A DNA stretch of 64,000 bases, taken from Muricoccus nepalensis. GTDB taxonomy: Bacteria > Pseudomonadota > Alphaproteobacteria > Acetobacterales > Acetobacteraceae. The notes below the pieces were generated by a model. The model did no database searches. It saw nothing but the letters and a program-made list of their open reading frames with translations, and was not told where the DNA came from. A program made the position numbers and the translations under genes. Positions 43,391-52,325 of the stretch are shown piece after piece (the stretch's first letter is position 1; each line of letters begins with the position of its first letter). Location of the stretch: positions 78,876 through 142,875 of the forward strand of contig NZ_RCZP01000006.1 of NCBI RefSeq assembly GCF_006438825.1. Direction: 5' to 3'.

Positions 43391-44653
43391 TCAGAGCCCG
43401 ACCGGGCGCCCCGCCACCGTGACCGCGAGGTCGTCCGGCCGCAGCACGCGCGCCGCGACCTCGGACAGGCGGTCCCGCGAGAGGGCCTCGAGGCGCGCGG
43501 GGCGGTTCGCGAGCCAGTCGAGCGGCCGCTTGTTCCGCTGCAGCGCCAGGAGGATGCCCGCCACCTGCCGGGTGGAGGTGAAGGAGAGCGGCTGGCTGCC
43601 CGTGAGGTAGGCGATGGCCTCCTCGCGCTCGGCGTCGGTGGGGCCGGCGGCGGCCATGCGGGCCCATTCGCCGCGCAGTACCGAGATGGTTTCGGCCATG
43701 CGAGCGTTCTCGGTCGCGACGGAGCCGACGATGACACTGCGGCCCGCGACGGGCTCGGGCCCCGCGTTGATGCCGTAGGCGAGGCCGCGCTCCACCCGCA
43801 CCGCGTTCATCAGGCGCGACGAGAAGCCGCCGCCCGCGAGCACGCGCAGGACCACGCCGGCCGCCTCCCAGTCGGGATCGTCGACCGCGAGGCCGGGCTG
43901 GCCGAAGACGGCGCTCGACTGCGGGCTGTCCATGCCCACGACCTGCACGCCGCGGGCGGAGAAGGGGGGCAGGGCCGGGAGGGCGGCCGGGGCCTCGGCG
44001 GGCCAGTCGGCGAAGAGGGCCGTCATGACGTCGCGAAGCTGGGCGGCGGTGATGGCGCCGGAGGCGGCGAGGCAGAGGCCGCCGCGGCGGAACTGGCGGG
44101 CGGGCACGCCGCGCAGCACCTCGGCGGGAAGGGCGGCGATGGTCTCGGCGGTGCCGCCCGGCGGGTGGCCGAAGGGGCCGGGCAGGGCGGCCGCCCAGAA
44201 GGCGCGCCCGGCCTGGCCGCGCGGGCTTTCCAGCGCCTGGCGCGCGCCGGCGATGGCGCGGGCCCGCACCCGCTCGACGTCGGGCGCCTCCATCCGGGGC
44301 GCGGAGAGGGCGAGGCGGGCGAGGCGGGTGGCCTCGGGCAGGGCGTCGGTCAGGCAGCGGAAATTGCCCGAGAACTCGTCGCGGTCGGCCGAGAAGGAGA
44401 TCGAGATGGCGGCGTCGCGCAGCGCGTCCTGGAAGGCCGGGGCGGTGAGGTCGCCCGCGCCCTCCGTCAGCAGGGAGGCGGCCAGCGCCGCCGCGCCCTC
44501 GCGCCCCTCCGGGTCCAGCGAGGCGCCGCCGGGCACGGAGAAGGAGAGGGAGATGACGGGGACCGCGTGGTCCTCGGCGAGCCAGGCGGTCACGCCGGCC
44601 GCCTCCACCACCTGGACGGGGAGGGTGAAGCCGCTGGGGATGGTGCCGCTCAT
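43391..44653 (-). CDS. M16 peptidase-like protein, non-catalytic partner
   Basis: A 420-residue protein with the two-domain M16 fold: SLSFSVPGGASLDPEGREGAAAL at the position of the catalytic region, RRGGLCLAASGAITAAQL mid-protein, GGGFSSRLMNAVRVERGLAYGINAG near 300. The zinc motif HxxEH is missing (ASLLTEGAGD in its place), so it probably cannot hydrolyse peptides itself but pairs with the active subunit next to it, as in mitochondrial-processing-peptidase-like dimers. No signal peptide is obvious, unlike its partner. ATGA overlap with the upstream M16 gene. Confidence 0.87.
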   Translation of the reverse strand: MSGTIPSGFTLPVQVVEAAGVTAWLAEDHAVPVISLSFSVPGGASLDPEGREGAAALAASLLTEGAGDLTAPAFQDALRDAAISISFSADRDEFSGNFRCLTDALPEATRLARLALSAPRMEAPDVERVRARAIAGARQALESPRGQAGRAFWAAALPGPFGHPPGGTAETIAALPAEVLRGVPARQFRRGGLCLAASGAITAAQLRDVMTALFADWPAEAPAALPALPPFSARGVQVVGMDSPQSSAVFGQPGLAVDDPDWEAAGVVLRVLAGGGFSSRLMNAVRVERGLAYGINAGPEPVAGRSVIVGSVATENARMAETISVLRGEWARMAAAGPTDAEREEAIAYLTGSQPLSFTSTRQVAGILLALQRNKRPLDWLANRPARLEALSRDRLSEVAARVLRPDDLAVTVAGRPVGL

Positions 44654-46080
44654 GGTGCGCGGGTGCCCTCGGGCAGGAGCCAGCCGGTGGTGGAGGGATG
44701 GGTGAAGATGGCGCGGGCGGCGGCCATCACGGCGTCCGGCGTCACGGCTCGGATGTGCGCGGGCCAGTGCTCCACGGCGTCGGCGGGCAGGCCGATGGCG
44801 AGCGCGCTGCCGAGGAGGCGGGGCGCGGCGCCGAGGCCGTCGAGCGAGAGGAGCGCGCCGGCGGTGAGCTGGCGCTGGCTGCGCGCCACCTCGGCCGCGG
44901 TCACGCCGCTGTCCAGCAGGCGGGCGATCTCGTCCTCGATGGCCGATTCCACCCGCGCGGGCGCGGTGTCGCCGCGCGGCGTCGCGAAGATGCCGAAGGC
45001 GGAGGCGCCGAGCTCGTCGCTGTCGTAGCCGGCGCCGGCGCCGACCGCGAGGCCGCCCTCCACGAGGGCGCGGTGCAGGCGCGAGCCGGGGCCGCCGCCG
45101 AGGAGATGGGCCAGGACCTCGAGCGGCAGGCCGTGGGCCTTGTCGGCCTCGTCGCGGCCCCAGGTCTGGGTGGGGGCGATCCAGGCGCGGAGCATCTGGG
45201 CCTCGCGCACGCCGGGGTCGTTGCGGACGAGGCGGGCCTCGAGCGGGGCGGGCGGCGGGTCGGCGCGGCGGCGGGGGGCGGCGGGCGCGCCCTCGGCGCC
45301 GCCGTACTCGCTCTCGACCACGCGCCGGAGGGCGTCCTCGTCCACGGCGCCGGCGACGACGAGCACGGCGTTGCCCGGGTTGTACCAGTTGCGGTGGAAG
45401 GCGAGCATGTCGTCGCGGGTGAGGGCGCGGATCTCCTCCTCCCAGCCGATGATCGGGCGGCCGCGCCAGTGCTGGCGGCCCCACATGGCCGCGTCGAAGG
45501 CCTCGCGGAAGCGGGCGCGGGGGGAGCTGTCGGTGCGCTGGCGGCGCTCCTCGAGCACCACGGCGCGCTCGGGCTCGACCGTCGCCTCGGGGTAGAGGGG
45601 CGCGCGCAGCCGGTCGGCCTCCATGGAGGCGACGAGGGCGAGGCGGGTGGCCTCCACGGTCTGGTGGTAGGCGGTGACGTCGCGGGAGGTGAAGGCGTTG
45701 TCCTGCCCGCCCTCGCGCGCGACGCGGCGGGAGAACTCGCCGTCCGCCACCTTCGCGCTGCCCTTGAACATCATGTGCTCGAGGAAGTGGGCGAGGCCGG
45801 ACTTGCCCTGGGGGTCGTCGCCGGCGCCGATGCCGTAGAAGAGGTAGTGCGCGACCACCGGCGCGCCGCGCGTGCGCGCGTGGGCGACGCGGAGGCCGTT
45901 CGGCATGGTCCAGAGGCTGGCGCCGAAGAGCGGGCGCTCGGCCGGGATGGGGGCCGGCTCCGGCAGGACCGCGGGGGCGGCGGGGCTCGCCTGCGCGGCG
46001 GCGCGGGTGGCGAGGGCGGCTTGCGCCGCGGCGGCGGTGGCCAACGCGGCGCGGCGGGTCAGGGGGGGCATTCCTGGCAT
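44650..46080 (-). CDS. M16 zinc peptidase, active subunit
   Basis: A 476-residue protein with an Arg-Arg export signal (LTRRAALATAAAAQAALATRAAAQA), suggesting a periplasmic enzyme. The inverted zinc motif HFLEHMMFKGS near residue 99 provides two His and the catalytic Glu; the distal Glu is in EPERAVVLEERRQRTDSSP. GGGPGSRLHRALVEGGLAVG belongs to the second domain. Together with the following inactive paralogue it should form a peptidase of the PqqL/insulinase class. Starts at 46080 or at the ATG three codons on. Same cluster as ileS-lspA. Confidence 0.9.
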   Translation of the reverse strand: MPGMPPLTRRAALATAAAAQAALATRAAAQASPAAPAVLPEPAPIPAERPLFGASLWTMPNGLRVAHARTRGAPVVAHYLFYGIGAGDDPQGKSGLAHFLEHMMFKGSAKVADGEFSRRVAREGGQDNAFTSRDVTAYHQTVEATRLALVASMEADRLRAPLYPEATVEPERAVVLEERRQRTDSSPRARFREAFDAAMWGRQHWRGRPIIGWEEEIRALTRDDMLAFHRNWYNPGNAVLVVAGAVDEDALRRVVESEYGGAEGAPAAPRRRADPPPAPLEARLVRNDPGVREAQMLRAWIAPTQTWGRDEADKAHGLPLEVLAHLLGGGPGSRLHRALVEGGLAVGAGAGYDSDELGASAFGIFATPRGDTAPARVESAIEDEIARLLDSGVTAAEVARSQRQLTAGALLSLDGLGAAPRLLGSALAIGLPADAVEHWPAHIRAVTPDAVMAAARAIFTHPSTTGWLLPEGTRAP

Positions 46081-46154
46081 GTGGGGGGCCGGGTCGCCGG
46101 CGGGAATGGCCGGGGGGCGCGAAAACCCCCCGCGGGCCATCCGCCGGCCATCCG

Positions 46155-46715
46155 CTAGAGCAGCCCGTCCAGCAGGCCGCGCTGGCGGCGCTGGATGATG
46201 GGGGTGTCGCCCGCCTCGGGCGAGCGGCCGAGGGCCGAGTTCTCGCGCAGGCGCTGGGCCTCGCGCTGGGGGTCCAGCACCGTGCCGGGGCGGGGCGCGT
46301 CCTGCCAGAACATGAGGCGCTCGACCACGTTCTGCTGCGGGCGATCGAGGCGGAGGCTCTCCTCGTCCACCTGGCGGCGGATGTTGCCGGTGGCCTGGGC
46401 GCCCGAGGCGCGGCCGGCCTGGGCGACGAGGGCGGCCTCGGCGCCGGAGGGACGGGCCTCGCGGCCCTCGCCGGTGATGGTGGCGGGGGCGAGGGTGGTC
46501 TCGCCGCGCTCGCGCGCGGACATCTCCTGCGGGCGCTGGGCGCCCGGGCGCGGCGGCGGCAGGTCGCCCATGCTCGGGGGGATCGAGAGGGGGGCGCGCG
46601 TGACGACCTGGAACTCGTCCGGGGCGTCGCGGGTGAGGCCGAGCGTGCGGGCCGTGTCGCCGCCGCAGGCGGCCAGCAGCAGCAGCGGGGCCAGGAGGAG
46701 GGGCTTGAAGGTCAT
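46155..46715 (-). CDS. DUF3035 lipoprotein
   Basis: A 186-residue lipoprotein: signal with lipobox LLAAC (Cys 17), then the DUF3035 core RDAPDEFQVVTRAPLSIPPSMGDLPPPRPGAQRPQE. The remainder is Gln/Arg/Glu-rich and probably disordered, ending in RRQRGLLDGLL. Function is unknown. Its place between lspA and two M16 peptidases is conserved in alphaproteobacteria and suggests an envelope role. It starts 65 bases after the lspA stop. Confidence 0.85.
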   Translation of the reverse strand: MTFKPLLLAPLLLLAACGGDTARTLGLTRDAPDEFQVVTRAPLSIPPSMGDLPPPRPGAQRPQEMSARERGETTLAPATITGEGREARPSGAEAALVAQAGRASGAQATGNIRRQVDEESLRLDRPQQNVVERLMFWQDAPRPGTVLDPQREAQRLRENSALGRSPEAGDTPIIQRRQRGLLDGLL

Positions 46716-46780
46716 GGCGCCGGCTTTCTAGCAGGAGGGGGCGTGAAGCGGAAACAGGGAGCTTCCGGCGGCCCGTTCCA

Positions 46781-47305
46781 TCAGGCGGGGCGGCCGGGCG
46801 TCTCGGCGGGGGCGCGGGCGGTCAGCGCCTCGATCAGCAGGACGGCGACGCCCAGCACGATGGCGGCGTCGGCCACGTTGAAGACGTACCAGTGCCAGCC
46901 CCAGCCATGGGCGTCCACGAAGTCCACGACGGCGCCGAAGCGGAGGCGGTCGATGACGTTGCCGATGGCCCCGCCGACGATGGCGCCGAGCGCGAGCGCC
47001 GTGCGCCGCGTCTCGGCGGTCGCCATCCAGCGGAGGAGGAAGGCGGCGATGACGGCGGCCAGCGCGGCCAGCGCCCAGCTGTGCCAGGGGGCGCTGCCGG
47101 AGAGGAGGCCGAAGGTGACGCCGCGGTTCCAGACCATGGTGAGGTTCAGCCCGACCGGCCCCGCCGCGAACAGCTCCACGCTGCGGCGGGCGGGGAGGTC
47201 GAAGGCCTCGAGGATCCACCACTTGCTCGCCTGGTCGGCCACGAGGACGAGGAGGGCGAGGAGGAGGCCGCGGCGGAGGCTGGGGCCGGCGTGGGGCGCG
47301 GCCAT
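46781..47305 (-). CDS. lspA: Lipoprotein signal peptidase LspA
   Basis: A 174-residue inner-membrane aspartic protease that cleaves the signal from lipid-modified prolipoproteins. Four hydrophobic helices; conserved DQASKWWI in helix 1, NRGVTFGLL in the first periplasmic part, and the two catalytic Asp in NVIDRLRFGAVVDF and FNVADAAIV. The ATG at 47305 shares a base with the ileS stop (TGATG). Several lipoproteins in this window (at 5139, 13563, 46155 and 59034) would be its substrates. Confidence 0.94.
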   Translation of the reverse strand: MAAPHAGPSLRRGLLLALLVLVADQASKWWILEAFDLPARRSVELFAAGPVGLNLTMVWNRGVTFGLLSGSAPWHSWALAALAAVIAAFLLRWMATAETRRTALALGAIVGGAIGNVIDRLRFGAVVDFVDAHGWGWHWYVFNVADAAIVLGVAVLLIEALTARAPAETPGRPA

Positions 47306-50151
47306 CAGGCGACCGCCCCCTCGCAGCGCAGGCACAGGGTGGGGTGGGCCGCGCTGCGGCCGACCTCGGGCAGGACGCGCCAGCAGCGGTCGCACTTGGC
47401 GCCGGCGGCGGGGAGGAAGCGGACGGCGGCCTCGCCCTCGGTCTCCACGCCCTCGCCCTCGGGCGGGGTGTCGAGGAGGGTGAGGCCGGAGGTGATGCAG
47501 AGCTCCGCCCAGGGCAGGTCGGCGAGGTCGGCCCCCGTGCTGCCCAGGAAGAGCTCCGGCGCGGCCTGGAGGGAGCTGCCGATGGTGCCGGCGGCCCGCG
47601 CCTTCTCGAGCGCGCCGGTGACGAGGCCGCGGACGGCGCGCAGGCGGGTCCAGCGCTCGGCGAGCGCGTCGTCCCGCCACTCGCTGGGCACCGCGGGGAA
47701 GGTCTGCAGGTGGACGCTGTCCGCGCCCTCGCCGAAGCGGGCGAGCCAGGCCTCCTCGGTGGTGAAGACGAGGACGGGGGCGAGCCAGGTGCAGAGGCAG
47801 CGGTGCAGCACGTCGACCACGGTGCGCGCGCTCCGCCGGCGCGGGTCGTCGGCGCGGTCGCAGTAGAGGCTGTCCTTACGGATGTCGAAGAGGAAGGCCG
47901 AGAGGTCGGAGGCGCAGAAGTTGTGGATCTCCGGCATCACGCCGGACCAGTCGTAGTCCTCGGCCGCGCGGCGGAGGCGGGCGTCGATCTGGGACACGCG
48001 GTGCAGGATGTAGCGCTCGAGCTCCGGCAGCTCGGCGTAGGGCACGCGCTCGTCCTCGGTGAAGCCGTCGAGGTTGCCGAGCAGCCAGCGGAGCGTGTTG
48101 CGCAGGCGCCGGTAGAGCTCCGCCTGCTGGCCGAGGATGGTCTTGCCGATGCGGAGGTCGTCCGCGAAGTCGGAGTTCATCACCCAGAGGCGGAGGATGT
48201 CGGCGCCGTAGTCCTTCATCACCTCCTGAGGCGCGGTGACGTTGCCGAGGGACTTCGACATCTTCCGGCCGGACTCATCGAGGACGAATCCGTGGGTGAG
48301 GATCGCCTTGAAGGGCGCGATGTCCCGCGTGCCGATGGCCTCCAGCAGGGAGGAGTGGAACCAGCCGCGGTGCTGGTCCGAGCCCTCGAGGTAGAGGTCG
48401 GCGGGGAAGGGCAGGCCGTGGTCGGGCAGCGCGAAGGCGTGGGTGCAGCCGCTCTCGAACCACACGTCCACGATGTCCATCACCTGCTCGTAGTCGTCCG
48501 GGTTCCGCTCGTTCCCGAGGAAGCGGGCGGCGGCGCCGGGCTGGTACCAGGCGTCGGCGCCCTCCTCGCGGAAGGCGGCCAGGATGCGCTCCATCACGGT
48601 GGGGTCGCGCAGCGGCTCGCCCGAGCGCTTGTCGACGAAGACGGCGATGGGCACGCCCCAGGCGCGCTGGCGGGAGATGCACCAGTCCGGCCGCGCGGCG
48701 ACCATGGAGCCGATGCGGTTGCGGCCCTGGTCCGGCACGAAATGGGTGTTGGCGATGGCGTCGAGCGCCTTCGCGCGGATCCTGTTCTCGTCGTCCATCG
48801 CGATGAACCACTGGGGCGTCGCGCGGAAGATAACGGGCTTCTTGCTGCGCCAGGAATGCGGGTAGCTGTGGCGGAGGCTGCCCTTGGCGGCGAGCGTGCC
48901 CATGGCCTCGAGCGCGGCCCAGACGGCGTCGTGCGCCTTGAAGACGTGGAGCCCCGTGAAGCCCGGCGTCTGCACGGAATAGGTGCCGTCGTCGTTCACC
49001 GTCTCCGGCACGGGCAGGCCGAAGGCGCGGCCGAGGGCGAAGTCGTCCTCGCCGTGGCCGGGGGCGATGTGGACGAAGCCGGTGCCGGCGTCGGCGGTGA
49101 CGAAGTCGCCGGGCAGCAGCGGCACGTCGAAGTCGTAGCCGCCCTCGGCCGGCGCCCAGCCGCGGAGGGGGTGGGCGAGCACCGTGCCGGTCAGCTCCGC
49201 GCCCTTGAAGACGCGCTTGAGGGAATGGGCGGCCAGGCCCGCCTCCTTCTCGAAGGCGGGGAGGAGGGGGAGGGCGATCAGCAGGTCGTCGCCGGTGGCG
49301 AGCAGCGAGCCTTCCGCGATGCCGTCGACGTGGACGAGGGCGTAGTCGATCTCCTCCCCGAAGGCGACGGCGCGGTTGCCGGGGATGGTCCAGGGGGTGG
49401 TGGTCCAGATGACCACGCGCGCGCCCTCGAGCTCGGGCAGCGAGGGCTTCACGACCGGGAAGGCGGCGTGCAGCGTCGGGCTGGTGACGTCGTGGTACTC
49501 GACCTCGGCGTCGGCCAGCGCGGTCTTCTCGACCGGGCTCCACATCACCGGGCGCAGGCCGCGGTAGAGGGAGCCGTTCATCAGGAAGCGGCCGATCTCC
49601 TCGGCGATCACCGCCTCGGAGGTAAAGTCCATGGTGGCGTAGCGGTTCTCCCAGTCGCCGAGGACGCCCAGGCGCTGGAACTCCTCGGACTGGATGCCGA
49701 GCCAGTGGCGGGCGTAGTCCCGGCACTCCCGCCGGAACTCGAGGATGGGGACGCTGTCCTTGTCCTGCTTCTTGGCGCGGTAGCCCTCCTCGACCTTCCA
49801 CTCGATCGGCAGGCCGTGGCAGTCCCAGCCCGGGACGTAGTCGGCGTCGCGGCCGGACATCTGCGCCGCGCGGTTGATCACGTCCTTCAGGATCTTGTTC
49901 AGGGCGTGGCCGATGTGCAGCGGGCCGTTCGCGTAGGGCGGGCCGTCGTGCAGCACGAACTTCTCGAGCCCGCGGGAGCGCTCGCGGAGCTGCCCGCGCA
50001 GGTCCTGGGCCTTCCAGCGGGCGAGCGTCGCCGGCTCCTTCTTCGGCAGGTCGCCGCGCATGGGGAAGGAGGTCTTGGGCAGGAAGACGGTGCCGCGGTA
50101 GTCGCGGGCCCCCTTGTCCTGCGTCGTGTCCGGGGGAGGGGCGTCGGTCAT
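47305..50151 (-). CDS. ileS: Isoleucyl-tRNA synthetase
   Basis: A 948-residue class I synthetase that charges tRNA-Ile. HIGH-type motif in PPYANGPLHIGHALNKILKD near residue 75; editing domain in the middle (WTTTPWTIPGNRAVAFG, GTGFVHIAPGHGEDDF); KMSKSLGN near residue 635; C-terminal zinc ribbon CDRCWRVLPE and CLRCEG. Length and domain order are standard for the bacterial enzyme. It is the first gene of ileS-lspA-DUF3035-M16-M16. No T-box or other leader is apparent upstream. Confidence 0.96.
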   Translation of the reverse strand: MTDAPPPDTTQDKGARDYRGTVFLPKTSFPMRGDLPKKEPATLARWKAQDLRGQLRERSRGLEKFVLHDGPPYANGPLHIGHALNKILKDVINRAAQMSGRDADYVPGWDCHGLPIEWKVEEGYRAKKQDKDSVPILEFRRECRDYARHWLGIQSEEFQRLGVLGDWENRYATMDFTSEAVIAEEIGRFLMNGSLYRGLRPVMWSPVEKTALADAEVEYHDVTSPTLHAAFPVVKPSLPELEGARVVIWTTTPWTIPGNRAVAFGEEIDYALVHVDGIAEGSLLATGDDLLIALPLLPAFEKEAGLAAHSLKRVFKGAELTGTVLAHPLRGWAPAEGGYDFDVPLLPGDFVTADAGTGFVHIAPGHGEDDFALGRAFGLPVPETVNDDGTYSVQTPGFTGLHVFKAHDAVWAALEAMGTLAAKGSLRHSYPHSWRSKKPVIFRATPQWFIAMDDENRIRAKALDAIANTHFVPDQGRNRIGSMVAARPDWCISRQRAWGVPIAVFVDKRSGEPLRDPTVMERILAAFREEGADAWYQPGAAARFLGNERNPDDYEQVMDIVDVWFESGCTHAFALPDHGLPFPADLYLEGSDQHRGWFHSSLLEAIGTRDIAPFKAILTHGFVLDESGRKMSKSLGNVTAPQEVMKDYGADILRLWVMNSDFADDLRIGKTILGQQAELYRRLRNTLRWLLGNLDGFTEDERVPYAELPELERYILHRVSQIDARLRRAAEDYDWSGVMPEIHNFCASDLSAFLFDIRKDSLYCDRADDPRRRSARTVVDVLHRCLCTWLAPVLVFTTEEAWLARFGEGADSVHLQTFPAVPSEWRDDALAERWTRLRAVRGLVTGALEKARAAGTIGSSLQAAPELFLGSTGADLADLPWAELCITSGLTLLDTPPEGEGVETEGEAAVRFLPAAGAKCDRCWRVLPEVGRSAAHPTLCLRCEGAVA

Positions 50152-50426
50152 GGGCGGTCCGGGGGCTTGGGCGGCGCCGGCCGGGTTCGGCGGGGCGCGC
50201 GGCGACGGGGCAGGCGCTGCGGTTCGTTCCCGGCCCTCAGGCGAGGACCGGGCCGGGAATTCGAATCCGGTGGCGGGCGCAGGGCGGCCGGAGGAGCATG
50301 GGGACCATATGCGAAGGCGGCGCGGGCCGGGTCAAGCGAGGCGCATCAGCCCCGCGACGGGCGCGGGGCCGTTCCGCCGCCGTTCCGGGGCCGGGGGCTT
50401 CGGCGGGCGGGGCCGGGAGGGCCGGC

Positions 50427-50702
50427 TCAGGCCTCCGGCGCGGCGTCCCCGGGGCCGGCGGCCGGCTCGGGCTCGCGCAGGTAGGGCTCGACCTTGCCCT
50501 GGAGCTTCATCGTCATGGGCTTGCCGTGCCGGTCCACGGCCTTGCCGACGGAGAGGCGGACCCAGCCCTCGCTGACGCAGTACTCCTCGACGTTGTTCTT
50601 CTCGACGCCCTTGAAGCGGATGCCGACCCCGCGCTCGAGCAGCTCGGCGTTGAAGAAGGGGCTCTTGGGGTCGGTTGAGAGGCGGTCGGGCATGTCGGTC
50701 AT
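50427..50702 (-). CDS. DUF3297 family small protein
   Basis: A 91-residue cytoplasmic protein matching DUF3297 nearly over its whole length: LSTDPKSPFFNAELLERGVG, VRLSVGKAVDRHGKP and the ending KLQGKVEPYL, followed by a short acidic Ala/Pro tail. The function of the family is unknown. ATG at 50702, with another ATG three codons later. It stands alone between the GT4 gene and ileS. Confidence 0.85.
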   Translation of the reverse strand: MTDMPDRLSTDPKSPFFNAELLERGVGIRFKGVEKNNVEEYCVSEGWVRLSVGKAVDRHGKPMTMKLQGKVEPYLREPEPAAGPGDAAPEA

Positions 50703-50797
50703 GGAGGCGGGCTTTCCGGCGGCAGGGCGGGCGGGGGTGTTAGCGAAGGCGGGGCCGGAGTCCAAGAGTCGGTCCGAGGGTCGGTCCAAGGGGCGGG

Positions 50798-52183
50798 TCA
50801 GCCCTCCGCGAGGTCGGGCTCGTGGCGGGGCTCGGGGGCGGGCGCCGGGGCGGCGTCCCCCAGCGGCACGCCGAGGCGGGCGTAGAGGGCGGCCAGGCGG
50901 CGCTCGTAGGCGGCGGGGCTGAAGAGGGTGGCGCGCTGCCGGCCGGCCCAGGAGAGGTGGCCGCAGAGCTCGTCGTCGGCGTCGAGGGCGCGGATGCCCT
51001 CGATCATCGCGCGGAGGTCGTAGGGGTCCACCTTTACCGCGGCGTCGCCGACCACCTCGGGCAGGGAGGAGGTGTTGGAGGTGAGGACGGGCGTGCCGAG
51101 GCTCATCGCCTCCAGCGCGGGAAGGCCGAAGCCCTCGTAGAGGGAGGGGAAGAGCACCCCCCGCGCGCCGCGGATGAGGCTGACGAGGAGGCGGAAGGGC
51201 GCGTAGTCGAGCATGACGACCTTGCGCCGCGTGAGGATGCGCCCGTCCTGCTCGGAGAGGTACTTGATGTGGTCCTCGAAGAGGAGGTTCAGCTCCCCCT
51301 CGCTCTTCCAGGCCTGCTTGCCGACGATGACGAGCGGCCGGTCGGAGCCGGAGGCGAGGTAGGCCTCGATGAGGCGGCCGACGTTCTTCTTCGGCTCGAT
51401 CGCGCCGAAGAAGAGGAAGTAGCCCTTCCAGTCGAGGCCGAAGGAGCCCGCCACCTCGTCGCGCGCGAGGTCCTCGGGCTTGTTGGCCAGCGAGGGCGGC
51501 AGCTCGACGGACTGGTAGGTGTTCGTCACCCGCTCCGGGTCGGCGCCGAGGAGGTTGATGATGTCGCGCCGCGAGGCCTCGCTGACCGTGACGATGTGGT
51601 CCGCGCCGCCGACGAGCATCTGGGAGAGGCGGTGGTAGCGGCGCTTGTGGTCGAGGGTGGTGTAGGGCAGGCGGAGCGGCACGAGGTCGTGCATCGTGTA
51701 GATGTTGCGCACGCCGGCCATGCGGATCGGCAGCGGGTAGGTCCAGTGCATCACGGCCGGGCGCGGGTCGGGCGCCTGGACGGGGACGAGGCGGCGGACG
51801 AGCTTGAAGCGGTTGTGGGCGCGGGCGAAGATGTCCTCGGCGTTCCAGATCCGGTCGAAGTAGGGCAGGCGGGACGCGAAGCCGTCGATCACCACCTTGC
51901 CGGTGACGGGGATCTCCGAGATCCGCTCGTTCAGGCCCGACAGCAGCATGCGGCGCAGGCGGCGCAGCGCGCTGTCCTCCTTCTGCACCTGCAGCGGGTC
52001 GTCGAAGAAGGCGATCTCGCGCATCAGCGGGCCGAGCTTCGTGCTGACGGTGCGGCCGTAGAGCACCTCCACCCCGGCGCCGAGGCCGTGCAGCCGGTAG
52101 GAGAGGTTGCGGGCGTAGGTCGAGACGCCCGTGCCCTGCTCCAGCGCGAGGTTGAAGCCGTCGATGAGGATCCGGGGGCGCAT
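50798..52183 (-). CDS. Glycosyltransferase family 4 protein
   Basis: A 461-residue cytoplasmic GT-B enzyme. N-terminal domain: [24 protein letters not shown] at the start. C-terminal nucleotide-sugar domain: [19 protein letters not shown] near 260, VIVGKQAW, and [38 protein letters not shown] near 370, which holds the EX7E-type Glu pair. The start at 52183 ([11 protein letters not shown]) fits the family. It probably transfers a sugar in capsule or exopolysaccharide synthesis; donor and acceptor are unknown. It diverges from a second glycosyltransferase gene. Confidence 0.88.
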   Translation of the reverse strand: MRPRILIDGFNLALEQGTGVSTYARNLSYRLHGLGAGVEVLYGRTVSTKLGPLMREIAFFDDPLQVQKEDSALRRLRRMLLSGLNERISEIPVTGKVVIDGFASRLPYFDRIWNAEDIFARAHNRFKLVRRLVPVQAPDPRPAVMHWTYPLPIRMAGVRNIYTMHDLVPLRLPYTTLDHKRRYHRLSQMLVGGADHIVTVSEASRRDIINLLGADPERVTNTYQSVELPPSLANKPEDLARDEVAGSFGLDWKGYFLFFGAIEPKKNVGRLIEAYLASGSDRPLVIVGKQAWKSEGELNLLFEDHIKYLSEQDGRILTRRKVVMLDYAPFRLLVSLIRGARGVLFPSLYEGFGLPALEAMSLGTPVLTSNTSSLPEVVGDAAVKVDPYDLRAMIEGIRALDADDELCGHLSWAGRQRATLFSPAAYERRLAALYARLGVPLGDAAPAPAPEPRHEPDLAEG

Positions 52184-52325
52184 CGGCGGAGCATAGACCA
52201 CGCGGTTGCGCGCCGGAATGGCTGCCGGGCGCGCGATGTTCCCTTCCCGGTTGCGCGGCCCCTGGCCTCGCGCCGCGCGGCGCGGCATGGTCCGGCCGCT
52301 CGCAGGGATGGGGAGACGGGCTGCG

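Noticed and set aside
50255-50267. GGAATTCGAATCC, resembling a tRNA T-loop
   Set aside because: No acceptor, D or anticodon stem can be built around it on either strand; it lies in the ileS leader without other tRNA features.
47344-50484. A 1046-codon plus-strand frame opposite ileS
   Set aside because: Antisense shadow of ileS with no domain and skewed Gly/Glu/Val/Ala content.
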